40,719 nucleotides of DNA. It comes from Merdicola sp963557785 (lineage in GTDB: Bacteria > Bacillota > Clostridia > TANB77 > CAG-508). Positions 8,276 through 17,120 of the stretch are shown piece by piece. Made by a program: the position numbers and the translations under genes. The notes below the pieces were generated by a model, which saw only the letters and a program-made list of their open reading frames with translations, did not search any database and was not told the DNA's origin. Position 1 is the first letter of the stretch; every line of letters begins with the position of its first letter. The stretch spans positions 1 to 40,719 of the forward strand of contig CAUWBF010000013.1 of assembly GCA_963557785.1 (NCBI GenBank), written 5' to 3'.

Positions 8276-9343
8276 TTATTCAAATGTTACTTTTGCATCT
8301 ATTGGACATATATTTATAAATGTATTTCCATCATTTACATCTATTACATTTCCATTTAAATCTTTATATACTGTTTTAGCTGTTCTAGAATCTTTTTGAC
8401 ATGTTATTTTTATTGCTTTTCCATTTGTAATATAATATCCCTCTTTTGTTCCTATATTTTTAAGTCCTTGTCTATCCTTGTTTTCTGAATCTTGTAATTT
8501 ATAATTTTCTGCAAAAGTTATTATTATATTTTTGGTTGTTACATCTTCTTTAGTTGAGTAATCTGTTTGTTTCTTTCCTCTTGCATATCTGACATATCTT
8601 TTTGCTTCCGCATCATACTTATAAGATACTGTATGTAATGTTGAATATGGTATTGTTACTTGGTTTGCAACTATGTCACTTTCTAATTCTACTTCTCTTT
8701 CTACATAGTGTAATACGCTTGTAGCATTTGAAGTTGTTTTATATCCTTTGTTTTCAGCAATTTTTAAAATTGATTCTGTGCTTGTTAGAACATTATGTGG
8801 TGCTGATTTAGCTTTTATTCTCCAGAAATTACTTGTACTTTCTGTTATTCCGTTTATATTATTAACTTTTAAAGTTGATATATCAGATTGTGCTTGTGGA
8901 CTCCATCCATAGTGTGTATATATTGCATCATTTTCTAATGCATAATCTAAAAAGTAATGCCTAGAACTTCTTACTGGACCTATTTCATCTAAGTTTACAC
9001 CTTTAAATAGTGCCATTAATCTAGTTTCTCCACCTTCAACTATTATTTCATACACACAATATGCTTTATTTAATCCTGCTTGTGGCCATGCGTCTTTATG
9101 ATTATCTATCATGACAGCTATTGGTCTATTTGTTCCTGAGAATATCTTTATTTCTTCTTTATGTTCTTTAGCTTGTGATACTTCTTCCGTTCCTAGTGAA
9201 ATAACTTCATCTGGTTGATTTTTATCTTTAATATTTTTATAAATAAATAATCCTACGGCTACTAATATTGTTATTACAAGAACTGTTATTAATACTATCA
9301 TTTCTTTGTTTTTATTACTTTTTCTTTTTTCTTTTCTACTCAT
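8276..9343 (-). CDS. DUF3048 domain protein (YerB-like)
   Basis: 355 aa. A basic N-terminus (KRKSNKNKE) and one membrane segment (about 15-35; MIVLITVLVITILVAVGLFI) are followed by an extracytoplasmic DUF3048 region. Recognisable blocks are RPIAVMIDNHKDAWPQAGL, EGGETRLMALF, GPVRSSRHYFLDYALENDA and HYGWSPQAQ. Bacillus YerB is a lipoprotein of this family of unknown function. Here there is no lipobox Cys, and an uncleaved anchor is used instead. It is upstream of era and 15 nt after dgkA, so it is probably the last gene of the ybeY-dgkA transcript. Confidence 0.85.
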   Translation of the reverse strand: MSRKEKRKSNKNKEMIVLITVLVITILVAVGLFIYKNIKDKNQPDEVISLGTEEVSQAKEHKEEIKIFSGTNRPIAVMIDNHKDAWPQAGLNKAYCVYEIIVEGGETRLMALFKGVNLDEIGPVRSSRHYFLDYALENDAIYTHYGWSPQAQSDISTLKVNNINGITESTSNFWRIKAKSAPHNVLTSTESILKIAENKGYKTTSNATSVLHYVEREVELESDIVANQVTIPYSTLHTVSYKYDAEAKRYVRYARGKKQTDYSTKEDVTTKNIIITFAENYKLQDSENKDRQGLKNIGTKEGYYITNGKAIKITCQKDSRTAKTVYKDLNGNVIDVNDGNTFINICPIDAKVTFE

Positions 9344-9358
9344 ATTATCCCCTAACCT

Positions 9359-9748
9359 TTATTTTATTATTAAACCTATTATTTTATCAAAAAATAAAAA
9401 ATATCCTACAATAGCTGCATTTATTACTGCTAGCACTACTGCACCAGCTCCAACATCTTTTGCTATTTTTGCTTTTGGATGAAATGTAGTAGTGTATAAA
9501 TCTACAACTGCTTCAATTCCTGTATTTATCATTTCTGTAATTATAACTAAAAATACTGCAAAACACAAACTTATCCATTCTATATTATTTAGCTTAAATA
9601 ATATTCCTAATATTATAGTTACTATTCCTATTAACAGTTGTATTCTTATATTAATTTGAGTTGTTATTGTATGCTTTATTCCATTAAATGCATTTTTCCA
9701 TGCATCCCCAAAATTTTTATTGTATACGAGATTTTTTTCTTCTTTCAT
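9359..9748 (-). CDS. dgkA: Diacylglycerol/undecaprenol kinase, DgkA family
   Basis: 129 aa, typical of the small integral-membrane kinases. In Gram-positives these mostly phosphorylate undecaprenol to feed the cell-wall carrier lipid pool. Three membrane segments are visible (about 38-55, 58-75, 103-124). The catalytic block EMINTGIEAVVDLYTTTFHP matches the family motif ExxNTxIExxxD. The early block FGDAWKNAFNGIKHTI is the amphipathic start. It follows ybeY with a 2-nt gap, a gene order conserved in Firmicutes. Confidence 0.92.
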   Translation of the reverse strand: MKEEKNLVYNKNFGDAWKNAFNGIKHTITTQINIRIQLLIGIVTIILGILFKLNNIEWISLCFAVFLVIITEMINTGIEAVVDLYTTTFHPKAKIAKDVGAGAVVLAVINAAIVGYFLFFDKIIGLIIK

Positions 9749-9750
9749 AA

Positions 9751-10227
9751 TTACTCCCTAACAATTTTTAGTTCATTTAGTACATATTCTTCTTTTGGTC
9801 TCATTTGAATTTTATCTTTTTCTTCTATATGGTCATATCCCATTAAATGATAGAATCCATGAACTAACATATATGCCAATTCACGTTCAAAGCTATGTCC
9901 GTATTCTACTGCTTGTCTTTTTACTTGTTCTATGGATATTATTACATCTCCTAAAACATCATGAATTTCATTTCCATTTTCTTGTATTTTTTTTAGTTCT
10001 TCTTTTTCGAACATTGGAAATGATAAAACATCTGTTGATTTATCTATTTCCCTATATTCTTTATTATATTTTCTAATTTCTTCTGGGGTTGTTAATATAA
10101 TATTTATGTATAAATTCTTATCTTGTAAATTTTCTACTTCAAAACATTTGTCGATAACTTGATTTATTGTTTTTTCATAATTTTCATTTTCTTCTAAATT
10201 AATATATTCTATTTCTGCAAAATTCAT
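9751..10227 (-). CDS. ybeY: Endoribonuclease YbeY (rRNA maturation factor)
   Basis: 158 aa. The metal-binding motif HGFYHLMGYDH is the H-x3-H-x5-H signature of YbeY, a zinc-dependent RNase for 16S 3'-end maturation and ribosome quality control. The upstream block YREIDKSTDVLSFP is also conserved. The third position is Phe-Tyr rather than the common Val-Leu or Thr-Leu, a minor variation. It is followed by dgkA and preceded by an unrecognised 409-aa gene. The ATG at 10227 follows TAAGGTGGTATATA. Confidence 0.94.
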   Translation of the reverse strand: MNFAEIEYINLEENENYEKTINQVIDKCFEVENLQDKNLYINIILTTPEEIRKYNKEYREIDKSTDVLSFPMFEKEELKKIQENGNEIHDVLGDVIISIEQVKRQAVEYGHSFERELAYMLVHGFYHLMGYDHIEEKDKIQMRPKEEYVLNELKIVRE

Positions 10228-10243
10228 TATATACCACCTTAAA

Positions 10244-11473
10244 TTAGACTATTTCTTTTTGCTCTACTTTGTTCTTCTTTTTTGTGTAATTTATATCTGA
10301 CGTTGTACAACTGTCCTTAAATTGTCTCATTACTCCTAATTTTACTAGTCTATTTTTATAGAATTTAATTATTTTTGAATAATCTCTCTTACTTGCATTA
10401 AGTTTCTTTAAATCATTTTTAATGAATAAAATTTCTTTTTTTGTTTTATATTCTTCTAAGTCTTCTTCTTTCAATTTTTGAATTTTTTTGTACTCTTCCC
10501 AAAACTTCTTATATTCTTCTCTATCTTGAGGTTTATCCCAATAAATTTTAGTAGATAATAATCTTACATTATAATCTTCTATTAATTCTATTAAAATATC
10601 ATATGCTGCTGCTCTTTTTTGAGGTATTTTTGTATCTACTATAAGACTTCTTGTGTCTTTAAGTAATTTTATATAGCATTGTTCTGCGACTATTAATGGA
10701 AGACTATGTGTAAATAATTGTCTACTTATTCCTAATAGTATCATTTTCTTTTCTATAAATTCTTTTTGATCTAGTTTTCCAACAGTAAATCTACTGAATT
10801 TATCGTACTCATTTAATATTTCTTTATACATATTTGCTTCATCATATTTCATTTTTATTGGCAGTACATTAGTTATATATTCTTCTAAGTTAGTAAATAT
10901 TTTATCATATATTATTGATTTATCCTTATAACTTAAATTATCTGCAAGCTGCACAGAATAATGTTTTAATAAACCTTTATAAGATGATTCCATTTTAGCA
11001 CAGTAAAATTTTTCAAATCTTGTTCTTAATTTAGATTTTTCCATATTTTTAATTGTTTCATAGTCTAAATTTATTAAGTATAGTTGTTTTTTATATTTGT
11101 ATTCTAAGTATTCTGTTTCTTTTATATGCGTAACTTCATAGTAATTTGATAAAGCATTTTTTTCAAATTCTGTTGCTGTATTATTTTTTACTTTTTTGTA
11201 TATTGAATCCATAATATTTTTGTCGATAGATTCTAAGTATAATGTATAAGATTCTTCATATTTTTTAGACACTGCTTCTTTTTTTTCTGCTGTTTCTTCT
11301 TTTTTTAGTTCAGTATAAAGCTCGTAATTTTTTAATAAATTATTTCTTTTTATTGATATTAACATGCTGTTTATTCCAACTTTAGTAGGTATAAGCAATT
11401 TACTTATAGTATTTGTTATTTTTGTAAAAAATGTTTTATCTGTGCTTGCTACTCTAAGTTCTCTTTGCCCCAT
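10244..11473 (-). CDS. Unrecognised 409-aa charged helical protein
   Basis: I do not recognise this protein. It is very rich in Lys, Glu, Tyr and Leu. Long stretches (for example ELKKEETAEKKEAVSKKYEE, and about residues 300-370) should be helical or coiled coil. There is no convincing signal peptide or membrane segment. The N-terminus MGQRELRVASTDKTFFTKIT is preceded by AAAGGATGATGAATA. It sits between yqfD (14-nt gap upstream) and ybeY (16-nt gap), where many Firmicutes encode PhoH and often the HD-domain protein YqfF. No Walker motif is present, so it is not PhoH. Its operon position suggests co-expression with sporulation or ribosome-maturation genes. Function unknown. Confidence 0.75.
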   Translation of the reverse strand: MGQRELRVASTDKTFFTKITNTISKLLIPTKVGINSMLISIKRNNLLKNYELYTELKKEETAEKKEAVSKKYEESYTLYLESIDKNIMDSIYKKVKNNTATEFEKNALSNYYEVTHIKETEYLEYKYKKQLYLINLDYETIKNMEKSKLRTRFEKFYCAKMESSYKGLLKHYSVQLADNLSYKDKSIIYDKIFTNLEEYITNVLPIKMKYDEANMYKEILNEYDKFSRFTVGKLDQKEFIEKKMILLGISRQLFTHSLPLIVAEQCYIKLLKDTRSLIVDTKIPQKRAAAYDILIELIEDYNVRLLSTKIYWDKPQDREEYKKFWEEYKKIQKLKEEDLEEYKTKKEILFIKNDLKKLNASKRDYSKIIKFYKNRLVKLGVMRQFKDSCTTSDINYTKKKNKVEQKEIV

Positions 11474-11487
11474 TATTCATCATCCTT

Positions 11488-12673
11488 TCAAAATACTATC
11501 TTTTCTTCAGTGCCTATATTCTCTAAAACTTCGTATATAACTTCCGCTTCTACGCAATCTTGATATTCAGTGTAATTCACTGTGACATTTTTTATATTGT
11601 CCTTGTTTTCTATTTGCTCTAAAAGCTTTTCTTCCGCTATGTTTTTTGCCTTTTCTTTAGCTTCTTCTACTGTATATTCTACTTCCTTGTAATTTATTTC
11701 GTAATTGTCATATTTTGTTAATTCTACGGGTATATAGAAATCTGAAAATATTTTTACTTTTTTGTTAGTATACATTGTATCATAATTTTCAAATTTTGAA
11801 AGTCTTTTGTAAAAATTTATTTTAAAATTATTTATGGAAATACCATATTTAGTTTCGACATTTCCTGTTTGTTCTTTTACTTGCTGTTTAAAATCCACCT
11901 TTGCTTTTTGACTATACCACACTCTTGCTTCTATTTCACCACTTGAGTGTACATACCTTATTCCCGTATATTTTCCTTCCATCCAACCTGCTATTAATGT
12001 AGTTCCCTTTTTTACCACTTCTCCTTTTTGAACTTGAATCGTTCCATTATTTGCATTTATTTTCTCTATAACACCATCTTTATCTGCTATTATACTACAA
12101 TATTCGTCTTCATTAATTATTGTAGGTTTGTTTTCAGCTTCTACTATTTTAACTATCGCATTAGTACCTTTTATAGTTATTCCTACCCATGCTAAGTCTT
12201 CTCTTTTTAATCTTAATTCATTTATAATTTTCTTTGTATCTATATTTTCTTTGTATTCACCTACTTTTAGTCCACTTTCGTTTATAGTCTTTATAATTTC
12301 TTCTGTAGGTATTGTTTCATTCCCAGTAATTTCTATATTCCATATAAATCTTGAAATAGCTAATATCCCTAGTAGAATTAAAGTTAATGTTCCAAAGAAT
12401 ATTTTTCTTTTCTTGTATCTATTTAGTATAAATGGTATACCTCTTTTTTTCTCTATCCTTATTTTGCACCCAGTTTTTTTTGCTATTTCTCTAATCTTTT
12501 TAAATTCATTTATTCCTATATTTATATGTATAATACTGGCTTTTTCTCTTTTCATATTCCATAAAAATATACTTTTAGATTTACATATGTTTATAAATCT
12601 CTCTATATAATAGCCTTCTGCACATATTCTTAAATATCCGAAGAATATAGTTTATGAATATCTTTAATATCAT
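11488..12673 (-). pseudogene. yqfD: Sporulation protein YqfD, with 5' frameshift
   Basis: The main open frame (12555-11488, 355 aa) has a membrane segment at about residues 50-70 and the YqfD block WVGITIKGTNAIVKIVEAE. YqfD is needed for stage IV sporulation in Bacillus. Upstream, the same frame still encodes the conserved YqfD N-terminus (GYLRICAEGYYIERFINIC, then FLWN), but it hits TAA at 12652-12654 without any ATG, GTG or TTG. An ATG at 12673 overlaps the yqfC stop as ATGA and encodes MILKIFINYI in another frame. Removing one base between about 12637 and 12650 joins them into 394 aa, the family's normal length. Either the gene carries a 1-nt insertion, or this is a sequencing error, or translation starts late at 12555. 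Confidence 0.75.
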
Positions 12674-12981
12674 TTATATTCCTCCTCTTCATCTGTTTCA
12701 TTTTCAAAATCTATACTGTCTATTTTCCCATTTATAATAATGTCATCTTCTGTCATTTGGTTTAGAGATAAATTAAATCCATTTATGTTTATATTTCCTA
12801 TATAAGTGCTTATTTTTACAAAAAATTCTTCATATTCTAATATTCCTTTATAATTTTCTATTAGTAATTGTTCGAATCCAATAATTGTTATTTTAGGGGT
12901 TTGTGTCGTAACTTCTTTAGGAATTTCCAATAAGTTATCTATTTTTCTTATTAGCCTATTATTTTTCTTTTGATTTTTCAT
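12670..12981 (-). CDS. yqfC: Sporulation protein YqfC (YabP/YqfC family)
   Basis: 103 aa. The blocks EIPKEVTTQTPKITIIG, LLIENYKGILEYEEFFVKIS and INGFNLSLNQMTEDDIIING follow the YabP/YqfC family pattern. The family works in forespore engulfment and coat or cortex assembly, and in Bacillus yqfC is sigma-E controlled and precedes yqfD. The C-terminus is acidic (DEEEE). The stop overlaps the presumed original yqfD start (ATGA), which indicates translational coupling. It lies 8 nt after the PdaA-like deacetylase gene, so the three form one operon. Confidence 0.88.
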   Translation of the reverse strand: MKNQKKNNRLIRKIDNLLEIPKEVTTQTPKITIIGFEQLLIENYKGILEYEEFFVKISTYIGNININGFNLSLNQMTEDDIIINGKIDSIDFENETDEEEEYK

Positions 12982-12989
12982 ATTACCTC

Positions 12990-13826
12990 CTATTTATCAA
13001 ATTCATCTAAGGATTTAAACTCATATCCCATTTCTCTTGCTTTTTTTATTACATAATCTAATACATTCATATTATCCTTTGAAGTTGCATGTAATAGCAT
13101 TACTTCTCCATTATGCAGATTATCTATAATTATCTTTTTAGCTTTTTCTTCTCCATTTTGATTTTTCTCATCCCAATCTTTATATGCAAAACTCCACATT
13201 ACAGTTTTATATCCTAAAGAGTTTGTAATACTTAGTGTCCTCTCGCTATATTCTCCTTTTGGTGGTCTTATATATTTCATCTCATATCCAAATTTTTCAT
13301 ATATTGATTGATGCAATCTAAGAACTTCTTCTTTTATTTCTTCATCACTTATATCAGGCATACTTTTATGGTTTACTGTATGATTTCCTACAATATGTCC
13401 TTCATCAATCATTCTTTTTACTAAGTCTTCCCTTGTATTTAAATAATGTGCTGTAATAAAAAATGTAGCAGATACATTATTTTCTTTTAATACATCTAAT
13501 ATTTTTTCTGTATATCCTGCTTCATAACCTTGGTCAAAAGTTAAATATATAATTTTAGATTCACTATTTCCAATAGATATTCCTTCATATTTATTTATTA
13601 ATTCATTATTTACTTTGCCTAGATCTGGCTGTTTATGATCTTTTTCTCTTTTTATTCCCCAACCTATTTTTGTATTACTTAAAGCTCCTGCACTCACAAT
13701 TTTTGCATTTGTATCTCTTGTATTTGTATTTTCAATAATATTTTTAACACTTATACTTGTTAGTAGTAATAATGCTAAAAGCAATGTAGCTACAAATTTA
13801 TCACTCTTAGATAAAAATTTTTTCAT
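12990..13826 (-). CDS. pdaA: PdaA-like polysaccharide deacetylase (spore cortex)
   Basis: 278 aa. It has an N-terminal membrane anchor or signal (about 12-30), then a NodB-type deacetylase domain. Motif 1 is LTFDQGYEAGYT, in which the usual second Asp is replaced, as in PdaA where it is Asn. Motif 2 is HTVNHKSM, motif 3 is RPPKGEYS, and MWSFAYKDW and LLHATSKDN also follow PdaA. PdaA deacetylates N-acetylmuramate on the way to muramic-delta-lactam in spore cortex. The yqfC-yqfD genes directly downstream on the same strand support a sporulation role. The ATG at 13826 follows AAAGGAGGAATTG. Confidence 0.85.
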   Translation of the reverse strand: MKKFLSKSDKFVATLLLALLLLTSISVKNIIENTNTRDTNAKIVSAGALSNTKIGWGIKREKDHKQPDLGKVNNELINKYEGISIGNSESKIIYLTFDQGYEAGYTEKILDVLKENNVSATFFITAHYLNTREDLVKRMIDEGHIVGNHTVNHKSMPDISDEEIKEEVLRLHQSIYEKFGYEMKYIRPPKGEYSERTLSITNSLGYKTVMWSFAYKDWDEKNQNGEEKAKKIIIDNLHNGEVMLLHATSKDNMNVLDYVIKKAREMGYEFKSLDEFDK

Positions 13827-13905
13827 ATCAATTCCTCCTTTTAGAGTTTATGTAGCTTTAAATATCATTATTACTATCTTAAATAAAATATATTTATATG
13901 ATTAA

Positions 13906-13935
13906 AAAACAAAATATTTGTTCATATTTTGTTTT
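13906..13935. terminator. Terminator-like hairpin upstream of pdaA
   Basis: Arms AAAACAAAATA (13906-13916) and TATTTTGTTTT (13925-13935) form a perfect 11-bp AU-rich stem. On the plus strand a T-rich tract follows, and on the minus strand TTAATC. No gene ends here on either strand, so it may insulate the divergent pdaA and agr promoters or be a leader element. The interval 13827-14125 contains only this, a tandem TTATTTTCCA repeat (13951-13970), a promoter and a 0A-like box. Confidence 0.4.
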
Positions 13936-13989
13936 CTTTTTCTTTTTACATTATTTTCCATTATTTTCCATTTTGTTTGTTTTTTTATA

Positions 13990-14018
13990 TTGACAATCTT
14001 AAAATTATAGATTATATT
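13990..14018 (+). promoter_or_regulatory. Sigma-A-type promoter of agrA-agrC
   Basis: TTGACA (13990-13995), a 17-nt spacer and TATATT (14013-14018) form a near-consensus promoter about 110 nt before the agrA start. A perfect match to a Spo0A core box, TGTCGAA, lies downstream at 14058-14064 in the presumed leader, where a bound regulator would act as a roadblock or be irrelevant. Confidence 0.65.
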
Positions 14019-14125
14019 TGTAATGCTACTGGAAAATTTAGGTAATTTTTTGATTTTTGTCGAATCAATAGAGTAGCTTACCCTAAAGACTTTTAATACT
14101 CTATCTTTTATTGGAGGATAATTAT

Positions 14126-14869
14126 ATGTTACGTTTCGTTCTTTGTGATGACAATCCAAATATATTAGACAAACTTTCATCAATGTTAGAATCAATTTTG
14201 ATACAAAATAATTTTGATGGTGAAATTGTTTATAAATGTCATGATGGCAAATCTTTATTAGATTATGTTTCTACTCATCCAGTAGATGTACTACTTTCAG
14301 ATATCAATTTAAATTCTGACATATCTGGTATCGCACTAGCCAATGAGATAAGAAAAAATAATAAACAAATGTATATAATCTTTACAACTGGTCATTTAGA
14401 ATATGCTTTATTAGCTTATAAAGTAAAAACTTTTGATTACTTGCCTAAACCTATTACTATTGATAGACTATCTCAAACAATTTCTCGATTATTTGATGAT
14501 TCTCAAACAAATCCTAATAGTTTTATTCGTGTTGGCAATACAAAAATTCTGTTAAAAGAAAATGAAGTAAATTATATTATGAAGAATAATATGAAGATTT
14601 TATATTGTACTAATATAAAAAATTATGAAACATACTCTTCTTTTACAAAAATTATGCCATCTTTACCTAATCATTTTATTAGATGTCATAAATCCTATAT
14701 TGTTAATATTAATAGAATCGAAAATATCGATTCTTCTAAAAATACAATATTTTTTAATAACAATATTACCTGTTCTATAGGTCCAAAATTCAAACAATAT
14801 TTTATGGAGGTTTTTAATAACTATGCAAACTTTAACTACACTAATGAGTACTTTATTTCAGCCAAATGA
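14126..14869 (+). CDS. agrA: AgrA-like LytTR response regulator
   Basis: 247 aa from the ATG at 14126, chosen because GGAGG at 14113-14117 lies directly upstream; a TTG at 14111 would overlap it. The receiver domain has the acidic pair at Asp8-Asp9, the phosphoacceptor Asp59 in LLSDINLN and the conserved Lys in FDYLPKP. The C-terminal LytTR DNA-binding domain contains FIRCHKSYIVNINRI. It overlaps agrC by 47 nt and is upstream of it, the reverse of the Staphylococcus order. It should respond to AgrC phosphorylation and control its own targets, possibly including agrBD. Confidence 0.9.
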   Translation: MLRFVLCDDNPNILDKLSSMLESILIQNNFDGEIVYKCHDGKSLLDYVSTHPVDVLLSDINLNSDISGIALANEIRKNNKQMYIIFTTGHLEYALLAYKVKTFDYLPKPITIDRLSQTISRLFDDSQTNPNSFIRVGNTKILLKENEVNYIMKNNMKILYCTNIKNYETYSSFTKIMPSLPNHFIRCHKSYIVNINRIENIDSSKNTIFFNNNITCSIGPKFKQYFMEVFNNYANFNYTNEYFISAK

Positions 14870-16172
14870 GAATTTGATTTCTATTTTTTATTTTCCTTTA
14901 TCATTTATAGAAGCTTTTATTAGTTCTATTTTATTTACTAATTTATTTAATATATCCGCAAAAACTAAACAAACTTTTCTTTATAGTATACTATCTGCTA
15001 CATTAGGAACATTTTCTAGATTCATTATTCCTATGCCATATGAAACTATCTTTAATATATTTGTTATGTTTATATTAATTAAAATTATTTTTAAAATTAA
15101 TACATTAAAATCTATTGCATGTCTAATTGTACCGTTTATATTCGTTGTTATAATTGAAACAATTATTTCTGTGCTTTCTTATTATTGTATACATATTTCT
15201 ATAAGTGAATTAACTAATATTCCAATATATGCAATTGGTTTGCCATTATTTATTTATGCATTAATGTTTTTACTACATTTATTATTAAAAAAATTTAATG
15301 TGCACATAAAAATCTTAGATAACTTTACTTTTAGTGATAAAGCTAAATTAGTTCTTACTGGAATATTAGGTTTAGTTGCAATTTATCTTAATTTATATAT
15401 TATTTTTTATTATTCTAATTTTCTACCTAATGAAATTACTATAACTAGTATATTCGTTCTAGTTATGTATTTCTTAGTTAGTACATATTGTTTAATAAAA
15501 ACTAATAATCTTGAAATTGCTAAACAAAACATAGAGAATTTACAATTATATAATAAGACATTAACTATTATGCATGATAATATTAGAGCATTTAAACATG
15601 ATTTTAATAATATTGTTCAAGCGATTGGTGGATACATTGAAACAGAAGATTTAGATTCTTTAAAAAGATATTATAAAGATTTAATTAAAGACTGCTATAG
15701 TGTTACAAATTTAGAAACATTAAAGCCGGAGATAATTAATAATCCTTCTATTTATAGTATTCTTGCTTCTAAATATTACAAAGCTGATGCAGATAATATT
15801 CAAATTAATCTTGAAGTTGATGTCGATCTTAATACTTTGAATATTACAACATATGAACTTACTAGAATGCTTGGAATACTTTTAGATAATAGTATAGAAG
15901 CTGCAAAAGAATGTGATGAAAAAATTATAAATGTTAAATTTTATGATGATGAAAGTAGGCATCGCCAATTAGTAATTATAGAAAATACTTATGCAAATAA
16001 AGATGTAGATACAATTAAAATATTTGAAAAAGATTATACTACCAAAGAACATAATACAGGTCTTGGTTTATGGGAAGTAAATAAAATATTGAACAAACAT
16101 AATAACTTAAGTTTATTTACTACTAAGAATAATAAATTCTTTATTCAACAATTAGAAATATATAAAAAATAG
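14823..16172 (+). CDS. agrC: AgrC-like sensor histidine kinase (GHKL)
   Basis: 449 aa. Six or so membrane segments occupy about residues 20-225 (the peptide-sensing module). A coiled linker leads into the dimerisation helix with the phosphorylatable His near residue 259 in RAFKHDFNNIVQ. The N box LLDNSIEAAKE is at about 353-363, followed by a G-box region NTGLGLWEVNKI, typical of the GHKL ATPase of AgrC/ComD kinases. It starts inside agrA (TTATGGAGGTTTT precedes the ATG), so the pair is translationally coupled. Neighbouring agrB and agrD make the ligand assignment reasonable. Confidence 0.9.
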   Translation: MQTLTTLMSTLFQPNENLISIFYFPLSFIEAFISSILFTNLFNISAKTKQTFLYSILSATLGTFSRFIIPMPYETIFNIFVMFILIKIIFKINTLKSIACLIVPFIFVVIIETIISVLSYYCIHISISELTNIPIYAIGLPLFIYALMFLLHLLLKKFNVHIKILDNFTFSDKAKLVLTGILGLVAIYLNLYIIFYYSNFLPNEITITSIFVLVMYFLVSTYCLIKTNNLEIAKQNIENLQLYNKTLTIMHDNIRAFKHDFNNIVQAIGGYIETEDLDSLKRYYKDLIKDCYSVTNLETLKPEIINNPSIYSILASKYYKADADNIQINLEVDVDLNTLNITTYELTRMLGILLDNSIEAAKECDEKIINVKFYDDESRHRQLVIIENTYANKDVDTIKIFEKDYTTKEHNTGLGLWEVNKILNKHNNLSLFTTKNNKFFIQQLEIYKK

Positions 16173-16200
16173 AATCTCTAATTTAAGAGATTCTATTTTT
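16165..16200. terminator. Bidirectional terminator between agrC and agrD
   Basis: AGAATCTCT (16171-16179) and AGAGATTCT (16186-16194) are flanked by an A-run and a T-run, extending the stem. It overlaps the agrC stop and lies 27 nt from the agrD stop, so it ends both convergent transcripts. Confidence 0.85.
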
Positions 16201-16220
16201 GTTTTTACTTATTATTTATT

Positions 16221-16340
16221 TTAGTCTATTTTTCTTAAAGATTTTGGCATTTCAGGTTGATGTAGTATTCCAAATAATATACAAGCTGTATTTGTTGCCT
16301 TTGCATATTTTTCTGCTACTTTAGCTAATAATTTTAACAT
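16221..16340 (-). CDS. agrD: AgrD-type cyclic autoinducer precursor
   Basis: 39 codons. The N-terminal amphipathic leader MLKLLAKVAEKYAKA is followed by TNTACILFGIL, where Cys20 would form the thiolactone. The acidic/proline tail HQPEMPKSLRKID matches the AgrD C-terminal recognition motif (PxxPKSL). AgrB should cut near the HQPE junction. The distance from Cys to the Pro of PKSL is 12 residues, against 10 in Staphylococcus aureus AgrD (Cys to PKEL), so the ring or tail may be two residues larger. The ribosome site GGGGGAA precedes the ATG. It lies downstream of agrB on the same strand, with a 77-nt gap. Confidence 0.88.
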   Translation of the reverse strand: MLKLLAKVAEKYAKATNTACILFGILHQPEMPKSLRKID

Positions 16341-16417
16341 AACTAATTCCCCCTATTTTTAAAAAATTATTTATATAATAGATTATATCCGGATTATAAT
16401 CTAACTATATCAGTTTA

Positions 16418-17041
16418 TTATAGAAGCTCTCCTTTTTGGTAAAGCTCATATCCATATTTATTTTTCGTTAAAGTATATGCTAATCTTGTAATAGTTAATG
16501 TTTGTATTAAAGTACCAAAAATAAATACATTAGATATTGTATTATTTTTAATTAATATTGCTAATACTAAGTTTATTGTAAGTAATATATATGATTGTAT
16601 TCTTTTCTTTTTTCTTTCCTTTTTACTTAGAATTGGAACATTTTCTGTGTCTGCTGGTGCATATAGCTTTATCATAATTAGTCCAAATATCCAAACAAAA
16701 GCTACTAAAATATATTTTATATATTCTGGATTTAGATTTATATTTTGACTTAGTAATGCTGTTCCACAGTACATTAGAGTTGTACCTATTATACATCCTA
16801 AGTGACTATGTAAGTGAAAACCTCCTGATGCTGCTCTATATGGTAACATTATGAAAAATGTTATAATTGCTAATTTCCATATTCCTAGTAAATATGCTAT
16901 TCCTAGTAGAATAAAGAATTTTGGAACTTCTCCAATAAGATTTTGTAATCCATAATTTATTATTTCTGCTTTTTCATCATCAATTTCTGGATTTGCTTCT
17001 TGAATTTTTTTAGTAAGGAAATTGCATATTTTTTTTATCAT
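16418..17041 (-). CDS. agrB: AgrB-like peptide protease/processing enzyme
   Basis: 207 aa, an integral membrane cysteine protease that cleaves the C-terminal tail of AgrD and forms the thiolactone. The catalytic pair is visible in GGFHLHSHLGC: His76 and Cys83, seven apart as in Staphylococcus AgrB (77 and 84). Several membrane segments are present (about 41-66, 84-98, 107-125, 150-185). The N-terminal helix IDDEKAEIINYGLQNLIGEV is the cytoplasmic start. The ATG at 17041 follows AAAGGAGATATA. It is the first gene of an agrBD transcript that converges on agrAC. Confidence 0.92.
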   Translation of the reverse strand: MIKKICNFLTKKIQEANPEIDDEKAEIINYGLQNLIGEVPKFFILLGIAYLLGIWKLAIITFFIMLPYRAASGGFHLHSHLGCIIGTTLMYCGTALLSQNINLNPEYIKYILVAFVWIFGLIMIKLYAPADTENVPILSKKERKKKRIQSYILLTINLVLAILIKNNTISNVFIFGTLIQTLTITRLAYTLTKNKYGYELYQKGELL

Positions 17042-17120
17042 ATTATATCTCCTTTTTGATTATCTTTATTCTATATACATATTAATATAATAAAAAAATA
17101 TAATTTTATTTTATTTGTAT

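Noticed and set aside
13951..13970. Tandem TTATTTTCCA repeat as a CRISPR or direct-repeat operator
   Set aside because: Two copies of a 10-mer in a very AT-rich region with no spacer structure. It could be an operator but nothing supports it.
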